A stretch of 64,000 nucleotides of DNA, from NCBI RefSeq assembly GCF_015356855.1, contig NZ_ARXR01000015.1, forward strand, positions 1-64,000. The letters run 5' to 3'. Shown in pieces: positions 55,270 to 64,000 of the stretch (within the stretch, counting starts at the first letter, position 1; the number at the start of each line of letters is the position of its first letter). Origin of the DNA: Alloalcanivorax venustensis ISO4. Lineage in GTDB: Bacteria > Pseudomonadota > Gammaproteobacteria > Pseudomonadales > Alcanivoracaceae. The position numbers and the translations under genes were made by a program. A model generated the notes under the pieces. That model was not told the DNA's origin, did not search any database, and worked only from the letters and a program-made list of their open reading frames with translations.

Positions 55270-56592
55270 TTACCGAGTTCCCGCAAGGGCTCTTCGGTAG
55301 CCGAGCCAGGCCATGGCGCCGGCGAGGGTGTTGCCGAGGGCGGCGCCGATCGCCAGGCCGGTAAGGCCGCCGAGCCAGGCGCCCAGGGACAGCAGCGGCA
55401 GGTAGCAGGCGAACAGGCGCAGGAAGGAGATGGTCATGGCGCGCACCGGCCAGCCCAGGGCGTTGCTGGCGGAGACCACCAGCATACAGACGCCCAGCAG
55501 GCCGTAGCTGGGCGGCAGGAAGCGGATCAGCACGGTGAGGTGGTCACGCACGGCGCCGTCTTCCACCAGCAGGCCGGCCAGGGGCGCGGCCAGCACCGCC
55601 AGCACCAGCCCCAGGCCCAGTTGCCAGAACACCACCATGCGCGCGGCGGTGGCCATCACCCGTTCCACTTCCTGCCAGCGGCCGCCGCCGTAGCAGCGCC
55701 CCAGCCAGGGCGGCAGGGCCATGGTCATGCCCAGCACCAATACGATGGAGAAGCTTTCCAGGCGGCTGGTCAGCCCCCAGGCCGCCACCGCCGATTCGCC
55801 CAGCCGCGCCACCAGGCCGGTGGCGAGCATGGCGGCCAGCGGCGGCATCAGTTGGCTGACCATGGCCGGCCCGGCGATGGCGGCGAACGGGCCGGCGGAT
55901 TCGCGCACCTCGCGGAGCACGTCGTCGCGCTCCAGCCAGCCGCGCCCGCGCAGCGCCAGGGCGGTGATCAGACCACCCAAGGAAAACGCCGCCAGGGACG
56001 CCCAGGCGGCACCTTCCAGGCCGAGCGCCGGCACCGGCCCCAGGCCGAAAATCAGGATCGGATCGAGCACCAGATTCACCAGACTGGTGACCATCATCAT
56101 GGTGCCGGGGAAGCGGGTGTTGCCGTGGGCGCGGAACAGGCTGTAGCCGAAATAGGCCATCGCCCCCACCCAGGAGGCGCACAACTGCACCGTCCAGAAC
56201 GGACGGATCACTTCACGCAGGCGGTCACTGGCACCGAGCAGCGCGAACGCCGGGTCCTGCACCGCCCACAGCAGCAGCGCCAACGCCGCCATCACCGCGC
56301 CGCCGCCGGTGAGCACCAGCACGCCCAGGCGCCCGGCGCGCTCCTCCTGGCCGGCGCCGATGGCCCGCGAGATCAGCGCGGCAATGGCGATGCCCATGCC
56401 CACCTGGATGCCGATGGTGAGAAACACCAGCGGGAAGGTGAACGACTGGGCCGCCAGGGGCTCGGTGCCCAGGCGCGCCACGAAGACGCTGTCGACCAGG
56501 TTGAAGCCCAGCAGCGACAATACGCCCAGCGTCATCGGCCAGGTTTGCTGCCAGATCCGGCGCGACAGGCCGGTTTGCTCGTCGTCGGTCAT
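55270..56592 (-). CDS. MATE family efflux transporter
   Basis: 440 residues with 12 predicted membrane helices. LLGFNLVDSVFVARLGTEPL and IGIQVGMGIAIAALISRAIG are typical of the MatE family. Exports cationic drugs or metabolites against Na+ or H+. Start at 56592 overlaps the stop of the YrhK-like gene by 4 bp, suggesting coupled expression. Confidence 0.9.
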   Translation of the reverse strand: MTDDEQTGLSRRIWQQTWPMTLGVLSLLGFNLVDSVFVARLGTEPLAAQSFTFPLVFLTIGIQVGMGIAIAALISRAIGAGQEERAGRLGVLVLTGGGAVMAALALLLWAVQDPAFALLGASDRLREVIRPFWTVQLCASWVGAMAYFGYSLFRAHGNTRFPGTMMMVTSLVNLVLDPILIFGLGPVPALGLEGAAWASLAAFSLGGLITALALRGRGWLERDDVLREVRESAGPFAAIAGPAMVSQLMPPLAAMLATGLVARLGESAVAAWGLTSRLESFSIVLVLGMTMALPPWLGRCYGGGRWQEVERVMATAARMVVFWQLGLGLVLAVLAAPLAGLLVEDGAVRDHLTVLIRFLPPSYGLLGVCMLVVSASNALGWPVRAMTISFLRLFACYLPLLSLGAWLGGLTGLAIGAALGNTLAGAMAWLGYRRALAGTR

Positions 56593-56885
56593 TCGGGCGT
56601 TTCCTGGACATCGCCGGGCGCCCTTCCCTTGGCGCGCTCATAGGTGACGATGGCCGCGCCGATGCTGCCCAACAGCATGCCCACCGAACCGATAATGAAC
56701 AGCCACACCCCGGCCGGTTTCAGCGACTCCCACAGGAAGAACACGCTGCCGACCACGAAGGTGGTGTTGCCCAGCAGCCCCATGGCCAGATGAAACCACT
56801 GGTATTGGTGCACGAAGGCCCGGGTGAGCGCCCAGGTGGAGTGGGCGCGCCGGGCGCTTCGGCGAACGCTTTGCGCTTTGCTCAT
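56589..56885 (-). CDS. YrhK-like small membrane protein
   Basis: 98 residues with two membrane helices (LGNTTFVVGSVFFLWESL and VWLFIIGSVGMLLGSIGAAI), a pattern matching the YrhK domain. Start at 56885 (MSKAQSVRR) has GAGGAAC upstream; the 21-nt longer frame lacks support. Overlaps the MATE gene, so it may assist the transporter; function unknown. Confidence 0.75.
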   Translation of the reverse strand: MSKAQSVRRSARRAHSTWALTRAFVHQYQWFHLAMGLLGNTTFVVGSVFFLWESLKPAGVWLFIIGSVGMLLGSIGAAIVTYERAKGRAPGDVQETPE

Positions 56886-56960
56886 GCGGTTGTTCCTCGT
56901 TGCCAAGGGACGGCGAAGCGGGAGACTAACACAACGCCGCTACGACCCGGTTTCCCGCCG

Positions 56961-58070
56961 CTAGAAGGGCTGCAGCCGGGCCGCCAGGGCGCCGCCGCCG
57001 TCACGGCCGCGCTCCACCAGCTCAAGAAATTCGTCGCCCAGGCGGCGGCTCTCGTCGATGGCCCGGTGCCAGTACCGCTCACGGCCTTCGTCATCGCCCA
57101 GATAGGTTTTGAAATCGGTGCGGTCGGGCAGCTTGCCGTGGGGCAGCCGCGCCAGGTAATCGGCGGACGGCGCCACCAGCAGGGTGCGCGCCAGCCGCCC
57201 GGCGTTGCCGTTACGCCAGCGCAGCGGCTTGTCGAACCAGCCGGGGATCACCCGGTTGGTGAAGTGCGGGTACAGCACCAGGTCGTCGTCGGTGCGATAC
57301 GGCAGGTCCAGGTGGTAATCCAGCAGGCCGCCGTCCCGGTAGACGCCGGCGGGCCCACCAGGCAGGTCGCGCACGCCCTCCAGGACCATGGGAATGGCGG
57401 CGCTGGCCAGCAGCGCGGCGCGCAGGTTCTCGCCGCTCAGGCCGATGTGGTGGGTGGCGAAGTCGTTGAGGTCCGACAGCGGCAGCGGCGCCTCGCCGGG
57501 GTACACCAGGCCGCGCTCCATGAACACGCCCAGGGCGCGGCGGCTGAGCAGGTTGCCGCCGATCACGCCGGCCAGGCCCAGGCCGAGCCCCAGGCGGCCT
57601 TCGCCGCTGATCGCACGGCGGCTGCGGATCACTACCACCACCAGCCGGTAGTCCGGGTTGTCGAGCACCGCCGGATCGCTGTCGCCGAGCAGTTCATCAA
57701 GCATCAGGGCGCAGCGGCGGGTGACTTCACGGGGCGTGATGCCTTTGGGAAACCGCTGGGCGCTGTAGAGCTCCGCCAGGCGGCGCAGGCGGGCGGCGGC
57801 GTCCTCGCCGTCGGTGGCGCCGGCCACGGCGGCGAACCGCCAGCTGCCGATGGAGGCGCCGATCAGCGTGCGCGGGCGCCGCGCTTCGGGCAGGAACCGC
57901 CCGAAAATGGCCTGGTCCAGGCCGCTGATGCCCACGGCCTTGGGACCGCCGGCGGCGCCGGGCACCACGCTGATGTCCTCGGCGCGCAGGCCGTGTTCAA
58001 GAAGGTGTTGCCGGGCCTGGGCCCCGGCGCGCAGAACCAGAGCCGGTTCGCGGGTGTGAATGGCAGGCAA
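56961..58070 (-). CDS. patatin-like phospholipase family protein, TTG start
   Basis: 369 residues. Nucleophile Ser in LIGASIGSWRFAAVAG (GxSxG), oxyanion Gly-rich VPGAAGGPKAVG and catalytic Asp in YRDGGLLDYHLDL (DGG), the patatin dyad. The start codon is TTG at 58070, preceded by GGGGGA at good spacing; no in-frame ATG lies before the oxyanion motif, so TTG is needed. Probably cytosolic acyl hydrolase on phospholipids or storage lipids. Confidence 0.82.
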   Translation of the reverse strand: MPAIHTREPALVLRAGAQARQHLLEHGLRAEDISVVPGAAGGPKAVGISGLDQAIFGRFLPEARRPRTLIGASIGSWRFAAVAGATDGEDAAARLRRLAELYSAQRFPKGITPREVTRRCALMLDELLGDSDPAVLDNPDYRLVVVVIRSRRAISGEGRLGLGLGLAGVIGGNLLSRRALGVFMERGLVYPGEAPLPLSDLNDFATHHIGLSGENLRAALLASAAIPMVLEGVRDLPGGPAGVYRDGGLLDYHLDLPYRTDDDLVLYPHFTNRVIPGWFDKPLRWRNGNAGRLARTLLVAPSADYLARLPHGKLPDRTDFKTYLGDDEGRERYWHRAIDESRRLGDEFLELVERGRDGGGALAARLQPF

Positions 58071-58106
58071 AACAATCCCCCGGTGTGTGTGACCGGGGGA
58101 ATGCTA

Positions 58107-58895
58107 TCAGATGCGCTCGTGGGGGTGGCAGTAGATCACCAGTTCGCCGTCGGCGTCGTCGACGTTGGTGGGCACGTTGAGCGGATCGTTGACGGCCAGG
58201 ATCACGTCATAGGCGCGGCCACCGCTGAGCGAGCAGTCCACCCGGTCGATCTCTTCCTCCGGGTCGGTACCGTTTTCCACCACCACCAGGTTCAGACTGC
58301 CGGCGTCCGTGGACTGATAATCCGTGGCCTCGCCGATGGTCAGGTCGGTGGCGAAGTATTCCCCGTCACTGGAATCGTTGTAGCGCAGATCCAGAGAGAA
58401 GGTATTGAGAATATTGGAATTCACCGTGTTGATGACCCGGAAGCGGGCGGTGCCGGTTTCCACATCGGTCTGGTCCTGCTGGAACAGGCCCACGTCGATG
58501 GAGCCGGTGGTGGTGTCGCCGTAGGACACCGCCGTGTAGCTGGTGTCGTTGGCCAGCCGCGCGCGGTCGCTGAACAGGCTGGCGCCGTTCTGATTGACGC
58601 CGCGCAACTGCACGCTGTTGTCTTCGTTGTCGTTGGCGTCGTCGATGCGGACATTGAGCTCCGGGGCTTCGTCCTCGCGGGAGTAGCCCACGTCGTCGAC
58701 GCTGTCGGATTCGTCGCCCTCGACGGTGAAGTCCACGGTCAGGTTGCTCTGATCCTCGGCGCCCTGGCTGGTGATCTGGTTGTAGTAGTAGATCGAGCTT
58801 TCCGAGCGCAACGAGTCGAAAAGACCACCCTCGTCGTCACAGCTGGAAGCCAGGGCGGCGGCCACCACCACCGGCACGAAGAATCCCACGTTCAT
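58107..58895 (-). CDS. DUF4397-like lipoprotein
   Basis: 262 residues with a signal ending AAALASSC (Cys19), hence a probable lipoprotein, then an Asp-rich acidic mature part predicted as beta strands. ARFRVINTVNSN resembles the first strand motif of DUF4397 domains, but the match is partial. Unusually acidic, which suits a surface or periplasmic location in a marine organism. Function unknown. Confidence 0.65.
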   Translation of the reverse strand: MNVGFFVPVVVAAALASSCDDEGGLFDSLRSESSIYYYNQITSQGAEDQSNLTVDFTVEGDESDSVDDVGYSREDEAPELNVRIDDANDNEDNSVQLRGVNQNGASLFSDRARLANDTSYTAVSYGDTTTGSIDVGLFQQDQTDVETGTARFRVINTVNSNILNTFSLDLRYNDSSDGEYFATDLTIGEATDYQSTDAGSLNLVVVENGTDPEEEIDRVDCSLSGGRAYDVILAVNDPLNVPTNVDDADGELVIYCHPHERI

Positions 58896-58932
58896 GTTGT
58901 TCTCCTGGTTCGTTCCTTGAGGTATGGCCCCG

Positions 58933-59991
58933 TCAGCCGGGCCCCGGTTCCACGTTGAATTCCTGGATGAAGATTTGCCAGAAGGCGACGAACAGGCCCG
59001 CCAGCAGCGGCCCCAGCGCGAAACCGGTGATGCCGAACAGCGCCAGCCCTCCCAGAGTGGAGAACAGCACCAGATAATCCGGCAGCTTGGTATCGCGGCC
59101 GACCAGAATCGGCCGCAGGATATTGTCCACCAGACCGATCACGACGGCGCCGAAGGCGGTCAGAATCACCGCGTCGACAATCTCGCCCACCGCATACAGA
59201 TACAACGCCACCGGCACCCAGATCAAGCTCGCGCCCACCGCCGGGATCAGCGACAGCACCGCCATCACCACGCCCCAGAGCACCGCCGCCGGAATCCCCA
59301 GGAACCAGAAGATCAGGCCGCCCAGGGCGCCCTGAATGGCGGCCACCACCAGGTTGCCTTTGATGGTGGCGCGGGTGATTTCGGCGAATTTATTGAACAG
59401 CATGCGCTCGCGGTCGTCGCCCAGGGGCAGCGCGCGAATCAGCATCTGGATCAGTTTGTTGCCGTCGCGGAGCAGGAAGAAGGTCAGATAGAGCATCAGC
59501 CCCAGATCGATAAAGAAGCGGAACGTATTCTGACCCACCGCCAGGGCCCGTTTGCCGAGAAACTGGCCGGCACTCTTCAGGCCCGCCATCACTTGATCAC
59601 CCAGGTTGGAAAAATCCACCCCGAACCGTTCCAGCCAGTGGTACGCCAGCGGAAACCCTTCCCGGAAGGTGGCGATGTACTCGCTCGGATCCAGCCGGCC
59701 TTCCTGAAGCTTCTGGTAGACGGACAACCCTTCGGTGATGAACGACGCCGCCACCAGCAGCACCGGAATCACCACCATCACGGTGCACACCAGCAGGGTG
59801 ACCAGCGCCATCAGGGTAGGGCGGTTGGGCCATTTTGCCAGCAGCCGCTGCTGCATGGGGTAGAAAATCACCGCCACCGCGCAGGCCCAGAAAATGGGCG
59901 CGTAGAACGGCTTGAGCAACACAAAGAAGCCCAGCGTGACCAGGACCAGCAGCGCCAGAAACGAGTTCTGCTGTAACGGGGGGCGATGCAT
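58933..59991 (-). CDS. AI-2E family transporter (UPF0118/PerM)
   Basis: 352 residues with eight predicted membrane helices in the family pattern, including FILPV-like segments and the C-terminal IVDAVILTAFGAVVIGLVDN ILRP region. Members export small molecules; some move AI-2 or Na+/H+. Substrate here unknown. Lies 12 bp downstream of the antiporter gene. Confidence 0.88.
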   Translation of the reverse strand: MHRPPLQQNSFLALLVLVTLGFFVLLKPFYAPIFWACAVAVIFYPMQQRLLAKWPNRPTLMALVTLLVCTVMVVIPVLLVAASFITEGLSVYQKLQEGRLDPSEYIATFREGFPLAYHWLERFGVDFSNLGDQVMAGLKSAGQFLGKRALAVGQNTFRFFIDLGLMLYLTFFLLRDGNKLIQMLIRALPLGDDRERMLFNKFAEITRATIKGNLVVAAIQGALGGLIFWFLGIPAAVLWGVVMAVLSLIPAVGASLIWVPVALYLYAVGEIVDAVILTAFGAVVIGLVDNILRPILVGRDTKLPDYLVLFSTLGGLALFGITGFALGPLLAGLFVAFWQIFIQEFNVEPGPG

Positions 59992-60003
59992 GTATGACTC
60001 CTG

Positions 60004-60981
60004 TCAGCCGCCTGGCACCAGGGTGGACACCAGGTAACCGGTATAACCCAGATAAATGGACAGCAAAATAGCGCCCTCAATGCGGTTGATGCGCCCGGTG
60101 CCGACCCCCCGGAACCCGTAGCCCATCAGGAACAGCGCCACGGTGAGCACCGTCATCACCACCCAGTCCCGGTAAAACACGGCGGGCTCCGCCGGCACCG
60201 GCGTGATCGCACCGGCGATCCCCACCACCGCCAGGGTATTGAACAGGTTCGAGCCTAGCACATTGCCCAGCGCCAGATCGTGCTCGTTCTTGCGTACCGC
60301 CGCCAGCGCCGACGCCAGCTCCGGCAGGGAGGTGCCCACCGCCACCACGGTCAGGCCGATAACCAGATCGCTGACGCCCAGGCCCTCGGCGATGCTCACC
60401 GCGCCCCACACCAGCAGGCGCGAGCTGGCCACCAGCAGCACCAGCCCGAACACCAGCCAGAAGATGGCGCGACCCAGCGGCATGGGTTCCTCGGCGGCGG
60501 CGTCCACGTCGCCGACAATGGGATCGCCCTTGCCGGTCATGCCCTGGTACACCGACCAGCCCATCAGCATAAAGAACACCGCCAGCAGCACCACGGCGTC
60601 CAGGTGGCTGACCTGGCCGTCGTAAAGCTGGTAACCGGCCAGCAGCATGATCACCGCCAGCACCGGCAGCTCGCGCCGCAGCACCGAGGAGTGCACCGAG
60701 ATCGGGCTGAGCAGCGCCACCAGGCCCAGGATCAGCGCGATATTGGTGATGTTGGAGCCGTAGGCGTTGCCCAGGGCCAGGCCCGGGTTACCGTCGACGG
60801 AGGCCAGCGCCGAGACCACCATCTCCGGCGCCGAGGTGCCGAAGCCGATCACCAGCATGCCGACCAGCAGCGTGGGCATGCCGGCGTGCCGGGCGGTGGC
60901 TGAAGCACCGTCCACGAAACGGTCGGCGCTCCATACCAGAACCACAAGACCGGCGATCACCGCCCCCAGAGCAAGCCACAT
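60004..60981 (-). CDS. calcium/sodium antiporter (YrbG-type CaCA family)
   Basis: 325 residues, about ten membrane helices in two inverted halves, each with the alpha-repeat: GFGTSAPEMVVSALAS and AVGTSLPELASALAAV. The acidic residues in these repeats bind cation. Exchanges Ca2+ for Na+ or H+ at the inner membrane. The gene begins 53 bp after rsmD. Confidence 0.93.
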   Translation of the reverse strand: MWLALGAVIAGLVVLVWSADRFVDGASATARHAGMPTLLVGMLVIGFGTSAPEMVVSALASVDGNPGLALGNAYGSNITNIALILGLVALLSPISVHSSVLRRELPVLAVIMLLAGYQLYDGQVSHLDAVVLLAVFFMLMGWSVYQGMTGKGDPIVGDVDAAAEEPMPLGRAIFWLVFGLVLLVASSRLLVWGAVSIAEGLGVSDLVIGLTVVAVGTSLPELASALAAVRKNEHDLALGNVLGSNLFNTLAVVGIAGAITPVPAEPAVFYRDWVVMTVLTVALFLMGYGFRGVGTGRINRIEGAILLSIYLGYTGYLVSTLVPGG

Positions 60982-61034
60982 AGTCAGACACCTTCGTTAT
61001 TGAAAACCAAAAACCAACCACACCGGCCCGGCGC

Positions 61035-61610
61035 TCAGGGTCGGCGGTAGAGTTGGGCACGTACGTCGCCGCCGTCCTTCTCGCGCAGGCGCTCCCAGGA
61101 TTCGGGCACCGCCGGCGCCGCGTCGTGACGGCGCGATTCTACATAAATCCGCGCATCGGGTTTCAGCAGCCCGAGCGCCTCCAGCGCCTCGCAGGCCGGC
61201 GCCGCCAGACCCAGATCATAGGGTGGATCGATAAACACCAGATCGAAGCGCTCCTCGCAGCGCGCCAGCCACTTGAGCGCATCGGCGCAATGAACGCGCA
61301 CCCGCTCGCCGAACAGCGGCGTCAGCTGCCGGCTAAGGTCCGCGCAGCGGTCGCGCTTTTTCTCCACCAGCAGGGCCTGGCCGGCGCCACGGCTGAGGGC
61401 CTCGGCGCCCAGCGCGCCGGACCCGGCGAACAGGTCCAGCACCCGGGCGCCGGCCAGCTCCGCCTGCAGCCAGTTGAACAGGGTTTCGCGCATGCGATCC
61501 GACGACGGGCGCAGGTCACCGCGCTGATCGACGAAATGCAGCCGGTGGCCGCGCCGTTCGCCGCCGATGATACGCACCTGCCCCTTGCTGGTTTTGCCTC
61601 TTGCCTTCAT
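61035..61610 (-). CDS. rsmD: 16S rRNA (guanine(966)-N(2))-methyltransferase
   Basis: 191 residues: basic N-terminus with VRIIGGERRGHRL, SAM motif VLDLFAGSGALGAEALSRGA and catalytic DLVFIDPPYDLG. Methylates G966 of 16S rRNA in the 30S subunit. The start overlaps the stop of the M16 gene by 4 bp. Confidence 0.95.
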   Translation of the reverse strand: MKARGKTSKGQVRIIGGERRGHRLHFVDQRGDLRPSSDRMRETLFNWLQAELAGARVLDLFAGSGALGAEALSRGAGQALLVEKKRDRCADLSRQLTPLFGERVRVHCADALKWLARCEERFDLVFIDPPYDLGLAAPACEALEALGLLKPDARIYVESRRHDAAPAVPESWERLREKDGGDVRAQLYRRP

Positions 61611-62992
61611 TGCCGGTCCGTTTGCGGCGCGCGGGGGCCGATGCTGACGATGGCCAGCCGGTCGGCGTCCAGCGCCCGCTGGAACGCCGCGCGGATCTCT
61701 TCCACGGTCACCGCCTCCACGCGCTGGTTAAAGCGCTGCAGATAGTCCAGCGGCAAATCATAGAAGCCGATGGCGCCGAGCTGGCCGATGATATCGCTGT
61801 TGTCGGCGGTTTCCAGTGCCCGGCTGCCGAGAATGTTGGCCTTGGCGGCCTCCAGCTGCGCCTCGGCGGGACCGTTTTCGATGAAATCCCGCACGATGCC
61901 CATGGACAAAGCCAGCGCCTGGTCGGCGTTGTCGTTGGCGGTCTGCAATTGCAGGATGAAGGGGCCACCGGCGGCCATCGGCTTGAAGAAGCTGGACACC
62001 CCGTAAACGTAGCCTTTCTCTTCCCGCACTTTCTGCGTCAGCAAGGACGCGAAGCCCCCACCGCCGAGGATGTAATTGCCCACGTACAGCGGCACATGGT
62101 CGGGGTGGCCGCGCCAGGTGGCCTGGTTGCCGATCAGGATGTGGGTCTGGTTGGACGGGAAATCCACGTGTTCGGTGACACGCTCCTTGAGACGCTCGGC
62201 CCGGGCCAGCTCCGGGGCCGCGTCGCCGCGCGGCAGGGCCTCACTGAGCTGTTCGGCGATCGCCTCCGCCTGCTCGCGGCTGACGTCACCGACCAGGGCG
62301 ATCACCGCGTTGCCGGCGGCGTAATAGCGCTGGTGGAACGCCACCAGATCGTCGCGCTCGATACCGGGCAGGCTTTCCAGCGTGCCGGACTGCGGATGGC
62401 CGTAGGGATGATCGCCGAACAGGGTGCGCTGGAACGCCTTGTTGACCTGCGGCCCGGGCACCTGCTTCTCCATCTTCAGGCCCTGCAGGGCACTGGTGCG
62501 GATCCGCTCCAGGGCGTCCTCGGGAAAGGTGGGGGTGCCGATCACCCGCGCCAACAGGTCCACGGCGTCGTCACGCCAGCGCGGCCGCGACAGGGTGCGC
62601 AGGCTGATCACGCCCATGTCCTGGTAGCTGCCGGTGGAGAAGCGGGCGCCGCGATCCTCGAAACCACGGGCGATGTCGTCGACGCTCAGCCCTTCGGCGC
62701 CCTCGCCCAGCAGGGCGCTGGTGAGCGCGGCCACGCCGGGCTGGTCGCCGTCGCGGGCGCTGCCGGCGTCCATCACCAGGCGCACGTCGAGCATCGGCAA
62801 CGCCGGCGAGGGCACGAACATGACCTTGGCGCCCTGCTCGGTACGCCAGGACTGAATCTCCAGCTCCGGCGCCGCCGGCGTCGCCTGGCCGACCTGCTCG
62901 GCGGTGGTCGGGAAGCCGGCGCAGCCGGCCAGCAGCAGCGCCGCCACCCATACCGCCACTGGGGCGGACAAGCCTTTTATCGTCTGCATCAT
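61607..62992 (-). CDS. M16 family peptidase-like lipoprotein, inactive partner
   Basis: 461 residues starting MMQTIKGLSAPVAVWVAALL, with lipobox LLLAGC, so envelope-located. The pitrilysin fold is clear (VMDAGSARDGDQPGVAALTS, NQTHILIGNQATWRG), but the HxxEH zinc motif is absent: the equivalent place reads GVAALTSALLGEG. Such proteins usually pair with an active M16 protease, here the overlapping upstream gene (ATGA). A second ATG at 62989 is also possible. Confidence 0.9.
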   Translation of the reverse strand: MMQTIKGLSAPVAVWVAALLLAGCAGFPTTAEQVGQATPAAPELEIQSWRTEQGAKVMFVPSPALPMLDVRLVMDAGSARDGDQPGVAALTSALLGEGAEGLSVDDIARGFEDRGARFSTGSYQDMGVISLRTLSRPRWRDDAVDLLARVIGTPTFPEDALERIRTSALQGLKMEKQVPGPQVNKAFQRTLFGDHPYGHPQSGTLESLPGIERDDLVAFHQRYYAAGNAVIALVGDVSREQAEAIAEQLSEALPRGDAAPELARAERLKERVTEHVDFPSNQTHILIGNQATWRGHPDHVPLYVGNYILGGGGFASLLTQKVREEKGYVYGVSSFFKPMAAGGPFILQLQTANDNADQALALSMGIVRDFIENGPAEAQLEAAKANILGSRALETADNSDIIGQLGAIGFYDLPLDYLQRFNQRVEAVTVEEIRAAFQRALDADRLAIVSIGPRAPQTDRQ

Positions 62993-64000
62993 TCTTCGCC
63001 CTCCGGAATCACATGGGCCACGGCGCTGCGTTCCGCCACCAGCCACTTCCGTGCCGCTTGCTGAACCTGCTCGGGGGTCACCGCTTCCAGGTTGTCATCG
63101 AATTGCCCGGCCAGCCGCCAGTCCAGGCCCAGCACCGACAGGGTGCCCAGTTCCATGGCCTGGCCCATCACCGAGTCGCGCTGGTAGATCTGCTCCGCCA
63201 GCACCCCGGCCCGTACCCGGTCCATTTCCGCCTCGCTGGGCGGCTGCTCGGCGATCTCCTCGATCTCCGCTTTGATCGCCGCCTCCAACTCGTCGAGGCT
63301 CACCTCCGGGTTGGGCGTGGCGGTGATGGTAAAGGTGCCGTTGCCGCGCTGCAGGCCGTCGTAGCCGGCCCCCAGGCCGGCGGCCAGGCGCTGGCCGCGC
63401 ACCAGGTTGCTCTCCATGCGGGCGCTGGTGCCGCCGTCGAGCACCCCGCCCAGCATGGTCAGGGCATAGAAGTCGTCCTGATGGTCGGCGGTGGTCAGCG
63501 ACGGCACGTTATAACTCATATAGAGCGCCGGCACCCGCACCGGCAGCCGCAGGGTCATGCGCCGCTCGCCGGGGGGCGGGTTGAGCGTGGTCTCCGGGCG
63601 CGGCGGCGTTTCGCCGCGGGGCAGATCGGCGAAGAACTTTTCCACCAGCGGGCGTACCTGCTCCGCGGTCACGTCACCGGCGATCACCAGGGTGGCGTTG
63701 CCGGGCACGTAGAAGCGGTCATACCAATCGCGGGCCTGCTGCGGCTGCAGCTGGGCCAGCTGGTCGCGCCAGCCGATGATCGGGTGGGCGTAGCCGGTGC
63801 CGGGCCGCGCCACCGCCTGGAATTTTTCCCAGGCCAGCGCCGTGGGCTTGTCGTCGGTGCGCTGGCGGCGCTCTTCCATCACCACCTGCAGTTCGCGGCG
63901 GAAGGATTCGTCGTCGATCTTCAGGTTTTTCAGGCGCTCCGCCTCCAGTTCCAGGGCCAGCGGCAGCCGCGACGCCTCGTACTGCTGGAAATAGGCGGTG
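62989..64000 (-). CDS. M16 family zinc peptidase, N-terminus beyond window
   Basis: The frame is open from 62989 to the right window edge, at least 336 codons, with AYFQQYEASRLPLALELE then LEAERLKNLKIDDESFRREL typical of the segment after the HxxEH motif, and YYNVPS-like YMSYNVPSL and LVIAGDVTAEQVRPLVEKFF further on. The catalytic motif and signal peptide must lie beyond 64000. Probably the active partner of the lipoprotein encoded downstream. Confidence 0.92.
   Translation of the reverse strand, partial: TAYFQQYEASRLPLALELEAERLKNLKIDDESFRRELQVVMEERRQRTDDKPTALAWEKFQAVARPGTGYAHPIIGWRDQLAQLQPQQARDWYDRFYVPGNATLVIAGDVTAEQVRPLVEKFFADLPRGETPPRPETTLNPPPGERRMTLRLPVRVPALYMSYNVPSLTTADHQDDFYALTMLGGVLDGGTSARMESNLVRGQRLAAGLGAGYDGLQRGNGTFTITATPNPEVSLDELEAAIKAEIEEIAEQPPSEAEMDRVRAGVLAEQIYQRDSVMGQAMELGTLSVLGLDWRLAGQFDDNLEAVTPEQVQQAARKWLVAERSAVAHVIPEGEE

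Overview
The window is GC-rich chromosomal DNA from a gammaproteobacterium. The block ubiI-ubiH-pepP-ygfB / TIGR02449-zapA-6S RNA-fau / ilvA-rpiA, the tkt-epd-pgk-fba cluster beside an ArsR/methyltransferase-metK-ahcY-metF operon, and two large FadL-type porin plus lipoprotein pairs suggest a marine Alcanivorax-like member of the Oceanospirillales/Pseudomonadales. That placement is inference from gene content; there is no rRNA here to test it.

Layout. 1-6400 is an AT-richer accessory region lying downstream of the glycine-cleavage operon, with every recognisable gene on the minus strand like gcv itself. It carries two decayed copies of the last ~120-140 codons of gcvPB (437-802 and 3143-3650), each followed by unrelated cargo: a NYN-domain nuclease-like gene and a DUF6161-like membrane coiled-coil gene in one module; an unknown gene, a zinc-ribbon TM2 protein, a zinc-ribbon membrane protein and a 49-residue Cys-rich protein in the next. 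The intact gcvT-H-PA-PB operon follows (6468-10960). This serial framing of cargo by copies of one gene's 3' end is the most unusual structure in the window.

11237-22513: first porin/lipoprotein pair, ubiquinone hydroxylases UbiI and UbiH with PepP and YgfB, then the divergent ZapA/6S RNA/fau unit and a 50-residue membrane protein that overlaps fau on the opposite strand. 22871-30160: ilvA and rpiA (divergent), then the second porin/lipoprotein pair on the plus strand. 30194-34982: four small secreted charged proteins, two of which share a repeated Y..xR.N.D motif, an alpha/beta hydrolase, and a TetR regulator divergent from a flavin reductase.

35001-45026: carbon and methyl metabolism. fba, pgk, epd and tkt read leftwards; a probable SahR-type regulator with what looks like a leaderless, self-controlled promoter reads rightwards into metK, ahcY and metF, so the regulator, SAM synthesis, SAH hydrolysis and methylene-THF reduction form one operon. 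45116-48408: DegV, a lipoprotein esterase, and an intact ISL3-family insertion sequence with an 8-bp target duplication that splits the esterase gene from its terminator.

48570-64000: AraC regulator, aldo/keto reductase, a LysR gene divergent from the glutathione-dependent formaldehyde pathway (frmA, frmB), an exported M20 amidohydrolase, a MATE transporter with a YrhK-like partner, a patatin-like lipase with a TTG start, a DUF4397-like lipoprotein, an AI-2E family permease, a Ca/Na antiporter, rsmD and two M16 peptidase-family genes, the second cut by the window edge.

Three families of intergenic palindromic repeats are scattered through the core: A (ends GGGAGCGGGCC), B (7-nt period, GCTTGNA type) and C (GATACAGGAT type). 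In the frmA-frmB gap a C element sits inside B arms. No tRNA, rRNA, CRISPR array, phage or integrase gene was seen.
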